A DNA stretch of 38,694 nucleotides from a bacterium (GCA_017403285.1 JAFQOI010000109.1:1-38694); one strand, 5' to 3'. Positions 1 to 8,319 are shown, counted from the stretch's first letter. The notes: generated from the letters alone by a model not told the origin. Numbers and translations: made by a program.

Positions 1-141
1 AATTTAGACACAACATATAAAATGAAAGAAATATTAGGCTACATAGCTGAATGTGAATGTGGATATTTTATTGTGAATAGATTAGGAAATTTACAGTTAT
101 TAAGATTTAATAAAGATTTAACAAAAAATATAGATAGATAT
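1..141. repeat. Left copy of 141-bp exact terminal repeat
   Basis: Bases 1-141 are identical to 38554-38694. The repeat lies inside one tail gene and the reading frame carries through from the right edge to base 1. This is the overlap of a circular or circularly permuted assembly, not two gene copies. The length of 141 equals the largest default k-mer of the MEGAHIT assembler, so it is most likely an assembly overlap and not a physical phage terminus. Confidence 0.95.
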
Positions 142-1497
142 AAAGAATTTAAACCAGCTGAAAATACAGTAATAGTTAAAAAAGTCAAATTTAATGAAAT
201 AATTTCAGGAGAAGAAGAAGGACATACACTTGAATTAGACAGTAATAACCCTTTTATTGTGGATAATATAATCCAAAATATTTATGACAACATAAAAGAT
301 TTTACATATATGCCATATACACTAAAACTAATACGTGGAGATGTAGCACAAGACATATTAGATTATATAACAATAACAGATACTAAGAACAATATTTTTA
401 GTAGTTATGTATTTAATAATAGTTGGACATTTAACGGTGCATTAAAACAAGATATGAGTGCAAAAGGTGAAAATACTTTAAAAAATTCACATAGTGCAAA
501 AGGTTTTATTGCAAGAACAATTGAAAAAATACAAAAAGAATTAATACCAAATACTTTAGAAAAAGCAATAGAAAATGCCACTCAAATGTTAACAGAATTT
601 AATGGTGGATATGTAATAAAAAAAGAGGGCGAATTATTTATATCAGATAATAAAGATTTAGATAAAGCAGTTAGGATTTGGAGATGGAATATAAATGGTT
701 TGGGATATAGTTCTACAGGTATAAATGGGCCTTATGGAACAGCTATTACAATGGATGGTTCTATTGTAGCAAGTTTTATCACAAGTGGGAGTATGACAGC
801 AGATAGAATCAAAGGTGGAACATTAAAAATAGGTGGAATAAATAACACCAATGGAGAAATACAAGTTGTTGATAAAGATGGAAACGAATTAGTAAAAATC
901 AATCTTGAAGGAATTACTTTAAGTAATGGAACAAAATTAATAGGTGGAAACGGAGTGTTAAGTAATTTTCAATTTGTTGGTAAAGTATCAAACAATGGAC
1001 TTTTAGGATTTTATGCTGATTATAATTTTAGTACAGTAAGAAAAAATAAAATGATATTTGATGTAATAATCCCTAATAATTTTGTTGTAGTACAAGCATA
1101 TGTAACATTAGTACATTCACCAATAAAATGGGCGAGTGACCAAAGTTCGAGTCAATTCTTTGGTTATTCAAGACAATTGAAAGTAAAGAAAATTACAGAT
1201 GTAAATTTCTTAAGAACTGCGTATGTGCTAAGTGAAATGTCTGAATATGATAATAGCTCATTAAGTGATTTGAACGTGTTGAATTTTACAGCAAGTACAC
1301 CATCAGATAATTCTCATAAAACTGAAATAGTAACAAGCGGAGATTTCTCAAAATCTATTTCAAGTGGCTACAATATGTTTGCATTAGAATCAGATATATC
1401 AACACCAGATTTTAGTGATGATTTTATAGAACAGGCTTGTTATTCTAAAGTAGGAGAAGTAAAGGCAGTTCTAAACGTAATAGGATATATGAGTTAA
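1..1497 (+). CDS. Tail/baseplate structural protein, C-terminal 498 residues (gene continues from 37984)
   Basis: This is the rest of the gene that starts at 37984; joined over the edge it encodes 688 residues. Frame 1 is open from base 1, so the ATG at 22 is internal and not the true start. The C-terminal half carries a glycine-rich segment with the core ITSGSMTADRIKGGTLKIGG (about residues 257-276 of this part), a motif common in siphophage tail-spike and prophage endopeptidase-tail proteins. It is followed by a beta-rich region that is probably exposed. The position after the tape measure and DUF6711-like genes fits a baseplate hub or tail-tip protein. The exact family is inferred from position and motif. 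It ends 14 bases before the next gene, in the same operon. Confidence 0.85.
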   Translation, partial: NLDTTYKMKEILGYIAECECGYFIVNRLGNLQLLRFNKDLTKNIDRYKEFKPAENTVIVKKVKFNEIISGEEEGHTLELDSNNPFIVDNIIQNIYDNIKDFTYMPYTLKLIRGDVAQDILDYITITDTKNNIFSSYVFNNSWTFNGALKQDMSAKGENTLKNSHSAKGFIARTIEKIQKELIPNTLEKAIENATQMLTEFNGGYVIKKEGELFISDNKDLDKAVRIWRWNINGLGYSSTGINGPYGTAITMDGSIVASFITSGSMTADRIKGGTLKIGGINNTNGEIQVVDKDGNELVKINLEGITLSNGTKLIGGNGVLSNFQFVGKVSNNGLLGFYADYNFSTVRKNKMIFDVIIPNNFVVVQAYVTLVHSPIKWASDQSSSQFFGYSRQLKVKKITDVNFLRTAYVLSEMSEYDNSSLSDLNVLNFTASTPSDNSHKTEIVTSGDFSKSISSGYNMFALESDISTPDFSDDFIEQACYSKVGEVKAVLNVIGYMS

Positions 1498-1511
1498 AGG
1501 AGAGTGATTAA

Positions 1512-3050
1512 ATGAGTGCTTTTACAAAATTTTTAAATTTATTTAAATGGCAACCAGATATAGATGGAGATGAAGAATTTGATATAGATAAATCTTTAAA
1601 TGAAAACTGGGATAAGATAGATACAAAATTAGAAACGTATATGACTGAATTATCAAATGACGTTGAAGTTTTTAAAAATAATACAAATACACAAGTTGAA
1701 GATATAGCAAATCAAGTTAGTGGATTAAGAGAAATCTCAATCTCCCCAACCCAACCAACCTCGAATGAAAGTGTATGGATAAAGAAGGGGAAGAATTTAT
1801 ATAATCCTAAAAATGCGTATATTACAGGAACCTTATCTCAAAATATAGGTCTAATATACAGCAATATTAAAGTTGGGCAAACTTACACTTTCTCTGCTAA
1901 TAATTATAGTTGGGTTAGTATAAAAGCTTATAATTCTTCTAATCAAATTATAAGAGAATTAGGTAATACAGAAACTACTAAAAATGTAACTATAACTATT
2001 CAAGATACAGAAGTATATATAGAATTAATGTTTTTTAGTGGTGTAAATAACTTAAATTCTATAAATAATGTTGATTTTACAAAAGTTCAATTAGAACAAA
2101 ATTTAACAGCAACAGATTTTGAAGAATTTGTAGAAGAAAAAATATTGATAAAAAATAATGCAGGAATATTTGAAGAATATAGCGACGTAGCAATAAGTCC
2201 AGTTATGCCAACACAAGGTAAAGTTTGGATAAAGAATAGGAAGAATGAGTTTGATAAAAGAAATCTTGAAATAGTAGAACATTGGAATGTAAATTATACA
2301 GTTGATGATAACAAAAAGATAACTGTAACAGTACCACAAGTAACACAAGCAGTTGCATATATAAAAACATCTAACTTTGTTATTCCAGAAGGACAACATA
2401 CAATTTCGTTAAAAATCGAAGGTCAATTAAATACTATGAAGTTAATTAATGCGCATAATACGGATATTTGTATAAAAGATACTAATGAAAATACATTTAC
2501 AGTTGATTTAGCAGAAGACACAACAGTATTTATATATTTTTATATTGACTCATCATCTACTGCAAATACTTTAACAATAGAAAATATACAAATTGAGAAA
2601 GGAAATACTGCAACAGATTACGAAGACTATGTAGAAAAAGAAATTTATGTAAAAAATGAAAAGGGTGTGTTTGAGAGGTTTTATAGTGAAAGTGAATTGA
2701 ACAAACAAGACTATTCAACAGAAGAACAAAAAATTGGAACTTGGAATGGAAAAAACGTTTATCGAAAAATATTTACTGGAAATAATCCAGACGTAACAGG
2801 GTGGCAAGCTATAGCGGATTTATCAGATTTAAACATTGATGACATCATCAATTTAACTGGAATAATAAAAAACACTATGTCTGATTTAAGAGTATTAAAT
2901 GTTAATACTTATGAAAACGAAAATTATAATTGTTCAGTGTCTTACTTTGGATTAACAAAAGCGCTTGAAATGAAGGTTACAGGGTGGACATACAATACGC
3001 ATGGTTTTGTGTATAGAATAATATTAGAATACACCAAAACAACTGATTAG
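1512..3050 (+). CDS. Modular tail fibre / receptor-binding protein with two carbohydrate-binding-like modules
   Basis: The 512-residue protein begins with a short tail-attachment segment (FLNLFKWQPDIDGDEEFDI, residues 8-26) seen in many Firmicutes siphophage fibres, then a short coiled coil (about 35-70). Two similar modules follow (about 75-225 and 226-390). Each opens with an SPTQPT/SPVMPTQG-like strand plus VWIK and closes with an acidic signature of the form Q-x-E-x-x-x-TAT-D-[FY]-E (QLEQNLTATDFEE, QIEKGNTATDYED). The C-terminal about 115 residues start with EEQKIGTWNGKNVYRK, a receptor-binding head type I recognise from gut siphophages. The same closing signature appears in the next gene. 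The start has a good AAGGAGAG site. Role in host recognition is inferred. Confidence 0.8.
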   Translation: MSAFTKFLNLFKWQPDIDGDEEFDIDKSLNENWDKIDTKLETYMTELSNDVEVFKNNTNTQVEDIANQVSGLREISISPTQPTSNESVWIKKGKNLYNPKNAYITGTLSQNIGLIYSNIKVGQTYTFSANNYSWVSIKAYNSSNQIIRELGNTETTKNVTITIQDTEVYIELMFFSGVNNLNSINNVDFTKVQLEQNLTATDFEEFVEEKILIKNNAGIFEEYSDVAISPVMPTQGKVWIKNRKNEFDKRNLEIVEHWNVNYTVDDNKKITVTVPQVTQAVAYIKTSNFVIPEGQHTISLKIEGQLNTMKLINAHNTDICIKDTNENTFTVDLAEDTTVFIYFYIDSSSTANTLTIENIQIEKGNTATDYEDYVEKEIYVKNEKGVFERFYSESELNKQDYSTEEQKIGTWNGKNVYRKIFTGNNPDVTGWQAIADLSDLNIDDIINLTGIIKNTMSDLRVLNVNTYENENYNCSVSYFGLTKALEMKVTGWTYNTHGFVYRIILEYTKTTD

Positions 3051-3063
3051 GAGGTGCTAAACA

Positions 3064-5358
3064 ATGCGAAAAGATATAAAAATAAACGTAGATACACAAA
3101 CAGATGGAATATCATTAAGTAGCAGAAGGCTAGGTATAAGTAGCGAGAATTTGCAAGGAAAAATCATATTCACACCTAAACCATTTATAGATGGAATATG
3201 CCGTATGTACATAGAAGGACATGGCACAATAGAAATGGACAAGCAAGAAGACTGCTATACATTAGATATAAAAAGCTCATTGCTAATAACACCATCTATA
3301 GATGTATGCTTTAAGATAACAGAGCCAGAAAAAGACAATGGTGTACCAATTTATGCTACAAAGATAATGCATTTTGAAGTGTTAGACACTATTGAAAGTA
3401 ATGAGCCAATACCAGAACAATACCCACAATGGACTGAAAAAATAGATAAATATGTAGAAACAAAGGAAACAGAGTTAGATACATACACTACTAATAAAAA
3501 GACAGAACTAGACACATACAAGACAGATTTAGAAAAAGAAATATCTACTACTAAAGATACTTTAGTAAACGATTTTAATAGCAATGCAGAAAGTAAAACA
3601 AACGCATTTAATGATAACGCAACAGAAAAAACAACTAATTACAATACTAACGCAGAAACAAAAATAAAAGAATACAACACAAACGCAACAAACAAAGTAA
3701 ATGAGTTTAACGAAAATGTAGATAGCTTGGAAAATGAGCTAACTGAATTAGCTAATCAAATGCCATGGAATACTACAGAAATACAAGATAGTATTCATGT
3801 TGAAGATAGTGCGAAGTATAGCAGAAATAAGTTAGGTTTGTTTGGGAATTTAGTGCAGGAGAAAACTGAAACAGGAAATAATAAATTTGATGGTATTTTA
3901 GAGGCAGGAAATATAGGTTATGAAACAGGATTAAATGAAGCATCTAATATTAGAGTTAGAAGTAAGAATTATATTGATGTATCAGGAGCAACAAAGATAA
4001 CAATAGTGGCAGAAAGTGAATATGAAACAGCTATAAGTATAGGACTTAGATTATATGATAAAGATTACAATTATATTGGTAGAAATGCAGTTTCTGATTT
4101 TACTAAAAGTGTATCTTTTAATGTAAGTGCTGCACTTATTGATAAAACAACTGTAGCAAAATACTGTAGATTTAATGTTGTTGATACAGATATTACTAAA
4201 AAGTTTTCTGTTAATATAAATGAAATATTAGAGTATGAAGAATATATTCCTAATAAGCCAAGTATAGAATATCCATCAATGCCAGTTGTTGCTACTGGGA
4301 TACAGAAGATAAGTAGATTAGGAAAGAACTATTTAGATATACCAGATATAGAAATCGAACAAAGTAGTGGTATAACTGCAAAAGTAGAGAATAATAAAAT
4401 AATATTAAATGGTACAGCAACAAGCAATCGTGCAATAATTATATCATCAACTTTAGGAATTGTTTTGGATGGCACATATACTTTTTCTCAAAAAGTGCTA
4501 AGTGGAAGTGCTTCAGGAGGAGCGTATAGAATTTATTTAAAAGAAAATAGTTCAATTGATTTACTACAATCGCCACTTACTTTTACTTCAGTAACAACAT
4601 ATGCAACAAACACAATAGATACAGTTGTAAATCAACTTGGAATGTATATAAATAAAGGAAATACTTTTGATAATTACACAATACAATTACAAGTTGAAAA
4701 AGGAGATACAGCAACATCATATGAAGAACCAATAGAAAAAGAAACATTCGAACTAGATTTAGGCACAACAGAACTATGCAAGATAGTAGATGAAAATAAC
4801 AATGTAGTTGCACAAGATAGAGCGGTATATAAAGATGGTAAGTGGCAGTTTGAAAAGAACATTAGAAAAATACTTTTAGATGGAAGTCAAGCATGGGTTA
4901 AGAGTTCTTATTCAGATGATGTTTTTTTATGTGTGTATTTGAAAAATCCAGCAGCGAATGTAAGACCAGAAAATATAGTAAATGATAAATTGCCAATAGG
5001 CGATTATGTGAGTGTTTTAGATAAAGAAGTGATTAAAAATGATAAACAATTTAAGTTAAGAATTTTAGTAAGCAGATTAAAGGAAAATTCTGTACAAGGC
5101 TTGCAAGATTATTTAGTATCTAATCCAATTACTATATATTCACCTATGATTGAGGCAACTTACGAAGACTGCACACCAGCCCAATCAGAAGTACTAGACA
5201 AGCTATATAAATTAAATCTACAACAAGGCACAAACAACATAATTGTAGAAAGTGAAAATGGAGTTACAACAGAATTACAACTTACATATATGCAAGACTT
5301 AATGAGTCAAATAAACGAATTAAAAGAAGCCATTGTGGCGTTAGGGGGTAATGAATAA
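3064..5358 (+). CDS. Large receptor-binding / baseplate protein with hendecad coiled-coil neck
   Basis: The 764-residue protein has an N-terminal beta-rich domain (1-120) like phage baseplate-upper or fibre-anchor domains, ending in a PQWTEKID motif. A coiled-coil neck follows, in which residues 171-225 are five consecutive 11-residue repeats of the form [FY]N-x-NA-x-x-K-x-x-x. Then come a DSIHVEDSAKYSRNKLGLFG linker, two beta-sandwich modules (about 270-425 and 425-580, the second closing with QVEKGDTATSYEEP) and a C-terminal part with a short helix (about 715-764). The module signature is shared with the gene at 1512. The RBS is AGGAGGTG and the stop overlaps the next ATG (TAATG), so translation is coupled. 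The ligand is unknown. Confidence 0.8.
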   Translation: MRKDIKINVDTQTDGISLSSRRLGISSENLQGKIIFTPKPFIDGICRMYIEGHGTIEMDKQEDCYTLDIKSSLLITPSIDVCFKITEPEKDNGVPIYATKIMHFEVLDTIESNEPIPEQYPQWTEKIDKYVETKETELDTYTTNKKTELDTYKTDLEKEISTTKDTLVNDFNSNAESKTNAFNDNATEKTTNYNTNAETKIKEYNTNATNKVNEFNENVDSLENELTELANQMPWNTTEIQDSIHVEDSAKYSRNKLGLFGNLVQEKTETGNNKFDGILEAGNIGYETGLNEASNIRVRSKNYIDVSGATKITIVAESEYETAISIGLRLYDKDYNYIGRNAVSDFTKSVSFNVSAALIDKTTVAKYCRFNVVDTDITKKFSVNINEILEYEEYIPNKPSIEYPSMPVVATGIQKISRLGKNYLDIPDIEIEQSSGITAKVENNKIILNGTATSNRAIIISSTLGIVLDGTYTFSQKVLSGSASGGAYRIYLKENSSIDLLQSPLTFTSVTTYATNTIDTVVNQLGMYINKGNTFDNYTIQLQVEKGDTATSYEEPIEKETFELDLGTTELCKIVDENNNVVAQDRAVYKDGKWQFEKNIRKILLDGSQAWVKSSYSDDVFLCVYLKNPAANVRPENIVNDKLPIGDYVSVLDKEVIKNDKQFKLRILVSRLKENSVQGLQDYLVSNPITIYSPMIEATYEDCTPAQSEVLDKLYKLNLQQGTNNIIVESENGVTTELQLTYMQDLMSQINELKEAIVALGGNE

Positions 5359-5786
5359 TGTTTAGAATAATTAAAAGTGTAATAAATAATAAAGATTTTA
5401 GATTAGAGGACATATTATATAAAATCAACAAAATGTATGTAGAAGATATGTTAAGTGAAGAAGAAAAGAATGAGCTAGATAATTTAGCTCGTTCTAAAGC
5501 TAAAATGGAAAACAGCTACGATATACAAAGACAATTTGCTGATATATATGAAAGACTAGAGAAGTTAGAAAACAATACTTCTACAGATGAAGAAGTAGAA
5601 GTTGAAGTTGAAGAATACCCAGAGTATAAACAACCAGCTGGAGCACATGACAGCTACAATATAGGTGATAAAGTAACATTTAAAGAAAAGAAATACATTT
5701 GTAAAGTAGATGGTTGTGCATGGAGTCCTGAAACATATCCGCCAGCTTGGGAGGAAGTTGTAGAGTCTGAAAGCGTGGTGGAGTAG
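5358..5786 (+). CDS. Small tail-tip protein with C-terminal chitin-binding-like (CBM5/12) module
   Basis: The 142-residue protein has a helical N-terminal half (1-80, with a VEDMLSEEEKNELDNLARSK segment), an acidic linker rich in E and V, and a C-terminal module at about 90-138. This has the pattern Y-x-x-GD-x-V-x-x-x-x-x-x-Y-x-C...P-x-x-W typical of carbohydrate-binding modules of families 5/12. Such proteins are common at the end of clostridial phage tail modules, next to lysis genes. Its start overlaps the previous stop by one base. Binding of cell-wall glycan is inferred from the module only. Confidence 0.7.
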   Translation: MFRIIKSVINNKDFRLEDILYKINKMYVEDMLSEEEKNELDNLARSKAKMENSYDIQRQFADIYERLEKLENNTSTDEEVEVEVEEYPEYKQPAGAHDSYNIGDKVTFKEKKYICKVDGCAWSPETYPPAWEEVVESESVVE

Positions 5787-6026
5787 ATGGATATAGCTAC
5801 AATATCAATAATATTAGCAATAGTCAGCTGTCTAATAGGAATAGCTGGCTGGCTATTGAACAGAGATAATAAAACAGATAAAGATGCAGAATGGAAAGGA
5901 ACTGTTAATGCTAAATTAGATACCATTATTTCATTAAATGCAGAGGTTTCGACTGCAAAAAATAAAATACAAGACCATGAAACAAGAATAACAATTTTAG
6001 AAAAAGATAATGAAAAAAAGAAATAA
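5787..6026 (+). CDS. XhlA-like membrane protein (haemolysin XhlA / holin-accessory family)
   Basis: The 79-residue protein has one N-terminal transmembrane helix (about residues 4-24, ISIILAIVSCLIGIAGWLL) followed by a charged coiled coil ending in KKK. The size, topology and place directly before the holin match the XhlA/haemolysin-associated family found in phage lysis modules. The ATG follows directly on the previous stop. A role in membrane permeabilisation together with the holin is inferred from family and position. Confidence 0.65.
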   Translation: MDIATISIILAIVSCLIGIAGWLLNRDNKTDKDAEWKGTVNAKLDTIISLNAEVSTAKNKIQDHETRITILEKDNEKKK

Positions 6027-6051
6027 AAAGATTTGAAAGGAATGATTTGAT

Positions 6052-6432
6052 ATGAATAGAAAAATGATAAGAACGGTAGATGTAAAATTAACAAGCGAGG
6101 AGCTTTCTGTTTTCTCGCTTTTCAAGGATAAGAATACAAGCGGAAATGATAGAGCTAAAGAAATAGTAGAAAAAATGAAAGATTGTAAATATGTACACTT
6201 AATGATACGAGGGAAATTAACAGATGGAAGTTTTTTCACATTTGTTGATGTAATAGTGCCAATCAAACAAGTAGAATATTTAAATAATAAATTATACGAA
6301 TTTGTTACAGTAACAAAAGATAAATCAGCATTATATTATAGCGAGATAGAAGATACTTTTGTAAATGTAAATTGTATTGGTAAAGCTCAAATTACAATAG
6401 TAGCAACAAAAAATGAGTTAATAGAAACTTAA
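6052..6432 (+). CDS. Unknown conserved-looking phage protein, 126 aa
   Basis: Not recognised. The protein is soluble and of mixed alpha/beta character, with no signal peptide, membrane segment or cysteine pair. It lies between the XhlA-like gene and the holin in the late operon and has an AAAGGAAT site 5' of the ATG. The repeated acidic, lysine and aromatic residues suggest a small globular protein. It could be a lysis-module accessory or a moron. Confidence 0.6.
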   Translation: MNRKMIRTVDVKLTSEELSVFSLFKDKNTSGNDRAKEIVEKMKDCKYVHLMIRGKLTDGSFFTFVDVIVPIKQVEYLNNKLYEFVTVTKDKSALYYSEIEDTFVNVNCIGKAQITIVATKNELIET

Positions 6433-6446
6433 AGGAGATGATTTAT

Positions 6447-6656
6447 ATGTTAGATAAATTAAAATCAAAGAAATTTTGGGAATGTGCAGTAGCACGTTGT
6501 ATAAGAACAGTATGCCAAACTGCATTAGCAACAATATCTACTGGTGTAGTTTTAACCGATATAAACTGGGTTATAGTTGCTAGTTCAAGTGCAGTAGCAG
6601 GAATAACATCTATATTAATGAGTATTGTGATGGGTATTCCAGAAAGTGAGGAATAG
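6447..6656 (+). CDS. Holin, r1t-like
   Basis: The 69-residue protein begins with a basic stretch followed by KFWECAVARCIRTVCQT, the FW...RxxxT-x-x-Q pattern of r1t-type holins. It has two hydrophobic segments (about 21-40 and 43-63) and an acidic end (PESEE). ATG 6447 was chosen over the in-frame ATG at 6438, because the AAAGGAG site at 6431-6437 touches the latter and stands 9 bases from the former. It acts in the cytoplasmic membrane to let the endolysin reach the wall. The next gene begins three bases after the stop. Confidence 0.8.
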   Translation: MLDKLKSKKFWECAVARCIRTVCQTALATISTGVVLTDINWVIVASSSAVAGITSILMSIVMGIPESEE

Positions 6657-6658
6657 TT

Positions 6659-6913
6659 ATGGATTTTGGAAAAGCAATTCAATTATTAAAAGAAGGAAAA
6701 AGAGTTCAACGTAGTGGTTGGAATGGAAAAAATCAATACATAGAATTAGCAACTAATATAAGTTATAAAAATGCTAATGGGGAAATAATTAATGCTGAAC
6801 ATGAGGCTATAGGAAATAAAGCAATAGCATTTGTAGGAACTAGCGGAGTTCAACTTGGCTGGTTAGCAAGTCAAGCTGATATGTTGGCTGAAGATTGGAA
6901 AATTGTTGAATAG
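6659..6913 (+). CDS. DUF2829 / Tad2-family protein (candidate anti-Thoeris)
   Basis: The 84-residue protein shows the family hallmarks: an N-terminal FGKAIQLLKEGKRVQRSGWN segment (the Ala-x3-Lys-x-Gly-Lys-x-x-x-Arg-x-Gly-Trp-Asn core) and a C-terminal GWLASQADMLAEDWKIV segment. DUF2829 was renamed after Tad2, a phage protein that sequesters the cyclic ADP-ribose-type signal of Thoeris defence. What I see is family membership; anti-Thoeris activity here is inferred, as the family is broad. It sits between holin and endolysin, so it is expressed late. The start is 2 bases after the holin stop, with the RBS (GAGGAA) inside the holin gene. Confidence 0.85.
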   Translation: MDFGKAIQLLKEGKRVQRSGWNGKNQYIELATNISYKNANGEIINAEHEAIGNKAIAFVGTSGVQLGWLASQADMLAEDWKIVE

Positions 6914-6924
6914 GAGGTAATCTT

Positions 6925-7935
6925 ATGATTAAAATAGGTTTAGATGCAGGACATGGTTTACGTACTGCTGGAAAACAAACACCAACTGGGATAAAAGAAT
7001 GGACTTTAAATGATATAGTCAGAGATAAAGTAGTATACTATTTAAAAGGCTATGATGTAAGTTTTGTGTTTACAGATAATGACGAAGGAAACACAGATGA
7101 AAGTTTAGGTTCAAGAGTAAAGAAATATATTGACGTTGGTGTAGATGTTTTTGTTTCAATTCATCACAATGCATTAAGTGGAAAATGGAATCAAGCAACT
7201 GGTGTAGAAGTATTTGTTGATAGAAATTGTACTGCTGAAGATATGAAACTTGCTGAAGCAATTTATAAGAATTTGCCAGCATATACTGGTTTAAAGGGTA
7301 GAGGAATTAAAAAAGAAAACTGGTATGTAATAAATCAAAATAAAATCCCAGCAGTTTTATGCGAAGGCGGTTTTATGGATAGTAGCATAGATTATCCAGT
7401 TATTACATCTGAAAAAGGTCAAGACGGATACGCAAGAGCAATAGCACAAGGTTTGATTGAATATTTAGGTTTAAAGAAAACAACTGAAACTAATACACAA
7501 GTGCCAAGTTCTAATGCACAAGTACCAAGTGTTAATTATTTAGTTAAAATCAATACTAAAGAATTAAATGTTAGAGCAGGAGCTGGTACAAATTATGATG
7601 TAACAACAAGAGTAAAACAAAATGAAGTATACACAATTGTAGAAGAAAAAATGAATGGTACTACTAAATGGGGTAAATTGAAAAGTGGTAGCGGTTGGAT
7701 TAGTTTAGCATATACAGTAAAAATAAATAATACAATAGAGTCTGAATATTATCCAATCCCAAATTATAGTGGTACATCTATAGTAGAGGCTTTAAAAACA
7801 ATAGGAATTAACAGTTCAAAAGAAAATCGTAGAAAAATAGCAGTAAAAAACGGTGTATATAATTATACTGGAACTGCAGTTCAAAATAATCGTTTATTGT
7901 CAAAATTGAAAGCAGGAAAAATGAAAAAGATTTAA
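6925..7935 (+). CDS. Endolysin: N-acetylmuramoyl-L-alanine amidase with SH3 and clostridial C-terminal domain
   Basis: The 336-residue protein has an Amidase_3 domain (1-175) with the zinc/catalytic set His10, Glu25, His80 (in SIHHNA) and Glu147 (in CEGGF). A Thr/Asn/Gln/Pro linker with a repeated QVPS leads to a bacterial SH3 domain (about 205-265, NVRAGAGTNYDV). The C-terminal about 60 residues (276-336, SIVEALKTIGINSS... YTGTAVQNNRLLSKLKAGK) are a wall-binding domain common to clostridial amidases. It cleaves the bond between muramic acid and L-Ala. AGGAGG precedes the ATG. It is the last late gene, followed by a terminator. Confidence 0.95.
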   Translation: MIKIGLDAGHGLRTAGKQTPTGIKEWTLNDIVRDKVVYYLKGYDVSFVFTDNDEGNTDESLGSRVKKYIDVGVDVFVSIHHNALSGKWNQATGVEVFVDRNCTAEDMKLAEAIYKNLPAYTGLKGRGIKKENWYVINQNKIPAVLCEGGFMDSSIDYPVITSEKGQDGYARAIAQGLIEYLGLKKTTETNTQVPSSNAQVPSVNYLVKINTKELNVRAGAGTNYDVTTRVKQNEVYTIVEEKMNGTTKWGKLKSGSGWISLAYTVKINNTIESEYYPIPNYSGTSIVEALKTIGINSSKENRRKIAVKNGVYNYTGTAVQNNRLLSKLKAGKMKKI

Positions 7936-7940
7936 AATTA

Positions 7941-7973
7941 AGAGGTGGATTGATTTCAGTCTGCCTCTTTTTT
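7941..7973 (+). terminator. Terminator of the late (structural/lysis) operon
   Basis: AGAGGTGGA at 7941-7949 pairs with TCTGCCTCT at 7960-7968 (nine pairs, two of them G-U), followed by T6. It starts 5 bases after the endolysin stop codon. Confidence 0.85.
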
Positions 7974-8000
7974 GCTTATTTACATAAAATATGTTATAAT
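7972..8000 (+). promoter_or_regulatory. Promoter for the Spo0E-like gene
   Basis: TTGCTT (7972-7977), a 17-base spacer, then TATAAT (7995-8000) with an extended -10 TG at 7992-7993. It lies just after the late terminator and before the small gene at 8018, so this gene can be transcribed in a lysogen independently of the late operon. Confidence 0.7.
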
Positions 8001-8017
8001 TATTAGAGGTGATTTGT

Positions 8018-8161
8018 ATGAGTACAGATTTATTAATTATCAGAAATAGAAATAAATTAGAAAAGTTAATTGAGGAAAATGCAGATTATAAATTGATATT
8101 AAGACAGAGTAAGCGACTTGATATGTATATTAACAGAAAAATGAAAGAATTGAGACGATAA
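8018..8161 (+). CDS. Spo0E-like small protein (putative Spo0A~P phosphatase)
   Basis: The 47-residue protein fits the Spo0E-like family: a first helix IIRNRNKLEKLIEEN, a short turn and the signature S-x-x-LD-x-x-I in QSKRLDMYI (residues 30-38). Family members are about 45-85 residues and dephosphorylate phospho-Spo0A, delaying sporulation. It has AGAGGTG before the ATG and its own promoter, is flanked by non-coding DNA and lies beside the lysogeny region. The sequence signature is visible; the effect on host sporulation is inferred. Confidence 0.7.
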   Translation: MSTDLLIIRNRNKLEKLIEENADYKLILRQSKRLDMYINRKMKELRR

Positions 8162-8238
8162 AGTATATGTCTTGATTTTTAAAAAGGCTTAAAATTGATT
8201 GTCGTGAGACGGATTTTTGTTGATATTATGCATAATTT

Positions 8239-8267
8239 TTGACATTTTACATAAAATGTGTTATACT
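8239..8267 (+). promoter_or_regulatory. Strong sigma-A-type promoter without an obvious gene
   Basis: TTGACA (8239-8244), 17 bases, TATACT (8262-8267), with an extended -10 TG at 8259-8260. No coding region starts directly downstream. Transcripts would run over the palindrome at 8297-8313 and into the small RNA beginning near 8355. Its spacer and -10 (ACATAAAATGTGTTATA) repeat almost exactly in the promoter at 7972-8000. Confidence 0.65.
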
Positions 8268-8296
8268 TATATTGGTATCAAAAAGTGTCAAAAAAG

Positions 8297-8313
8297 TAAC
8301 ACAATTTGTGTTA
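8297..8313. promoter_or_regulatory. 17-bp palindrome, candidate operator
   Basis: TAACACAATTTGTGTTA is a perfect inverted repeat around one central T. It lies between two promoters (8239-8267 and 8320-8348). Its right half, TGTGTTATA, recurs in the upstream promoter at 8257-8265 and in one-base variant form at 7991-7999. The binding protein is unknown. Confidence 0.5.
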
Positions 8314-8319
8314 TATCTA

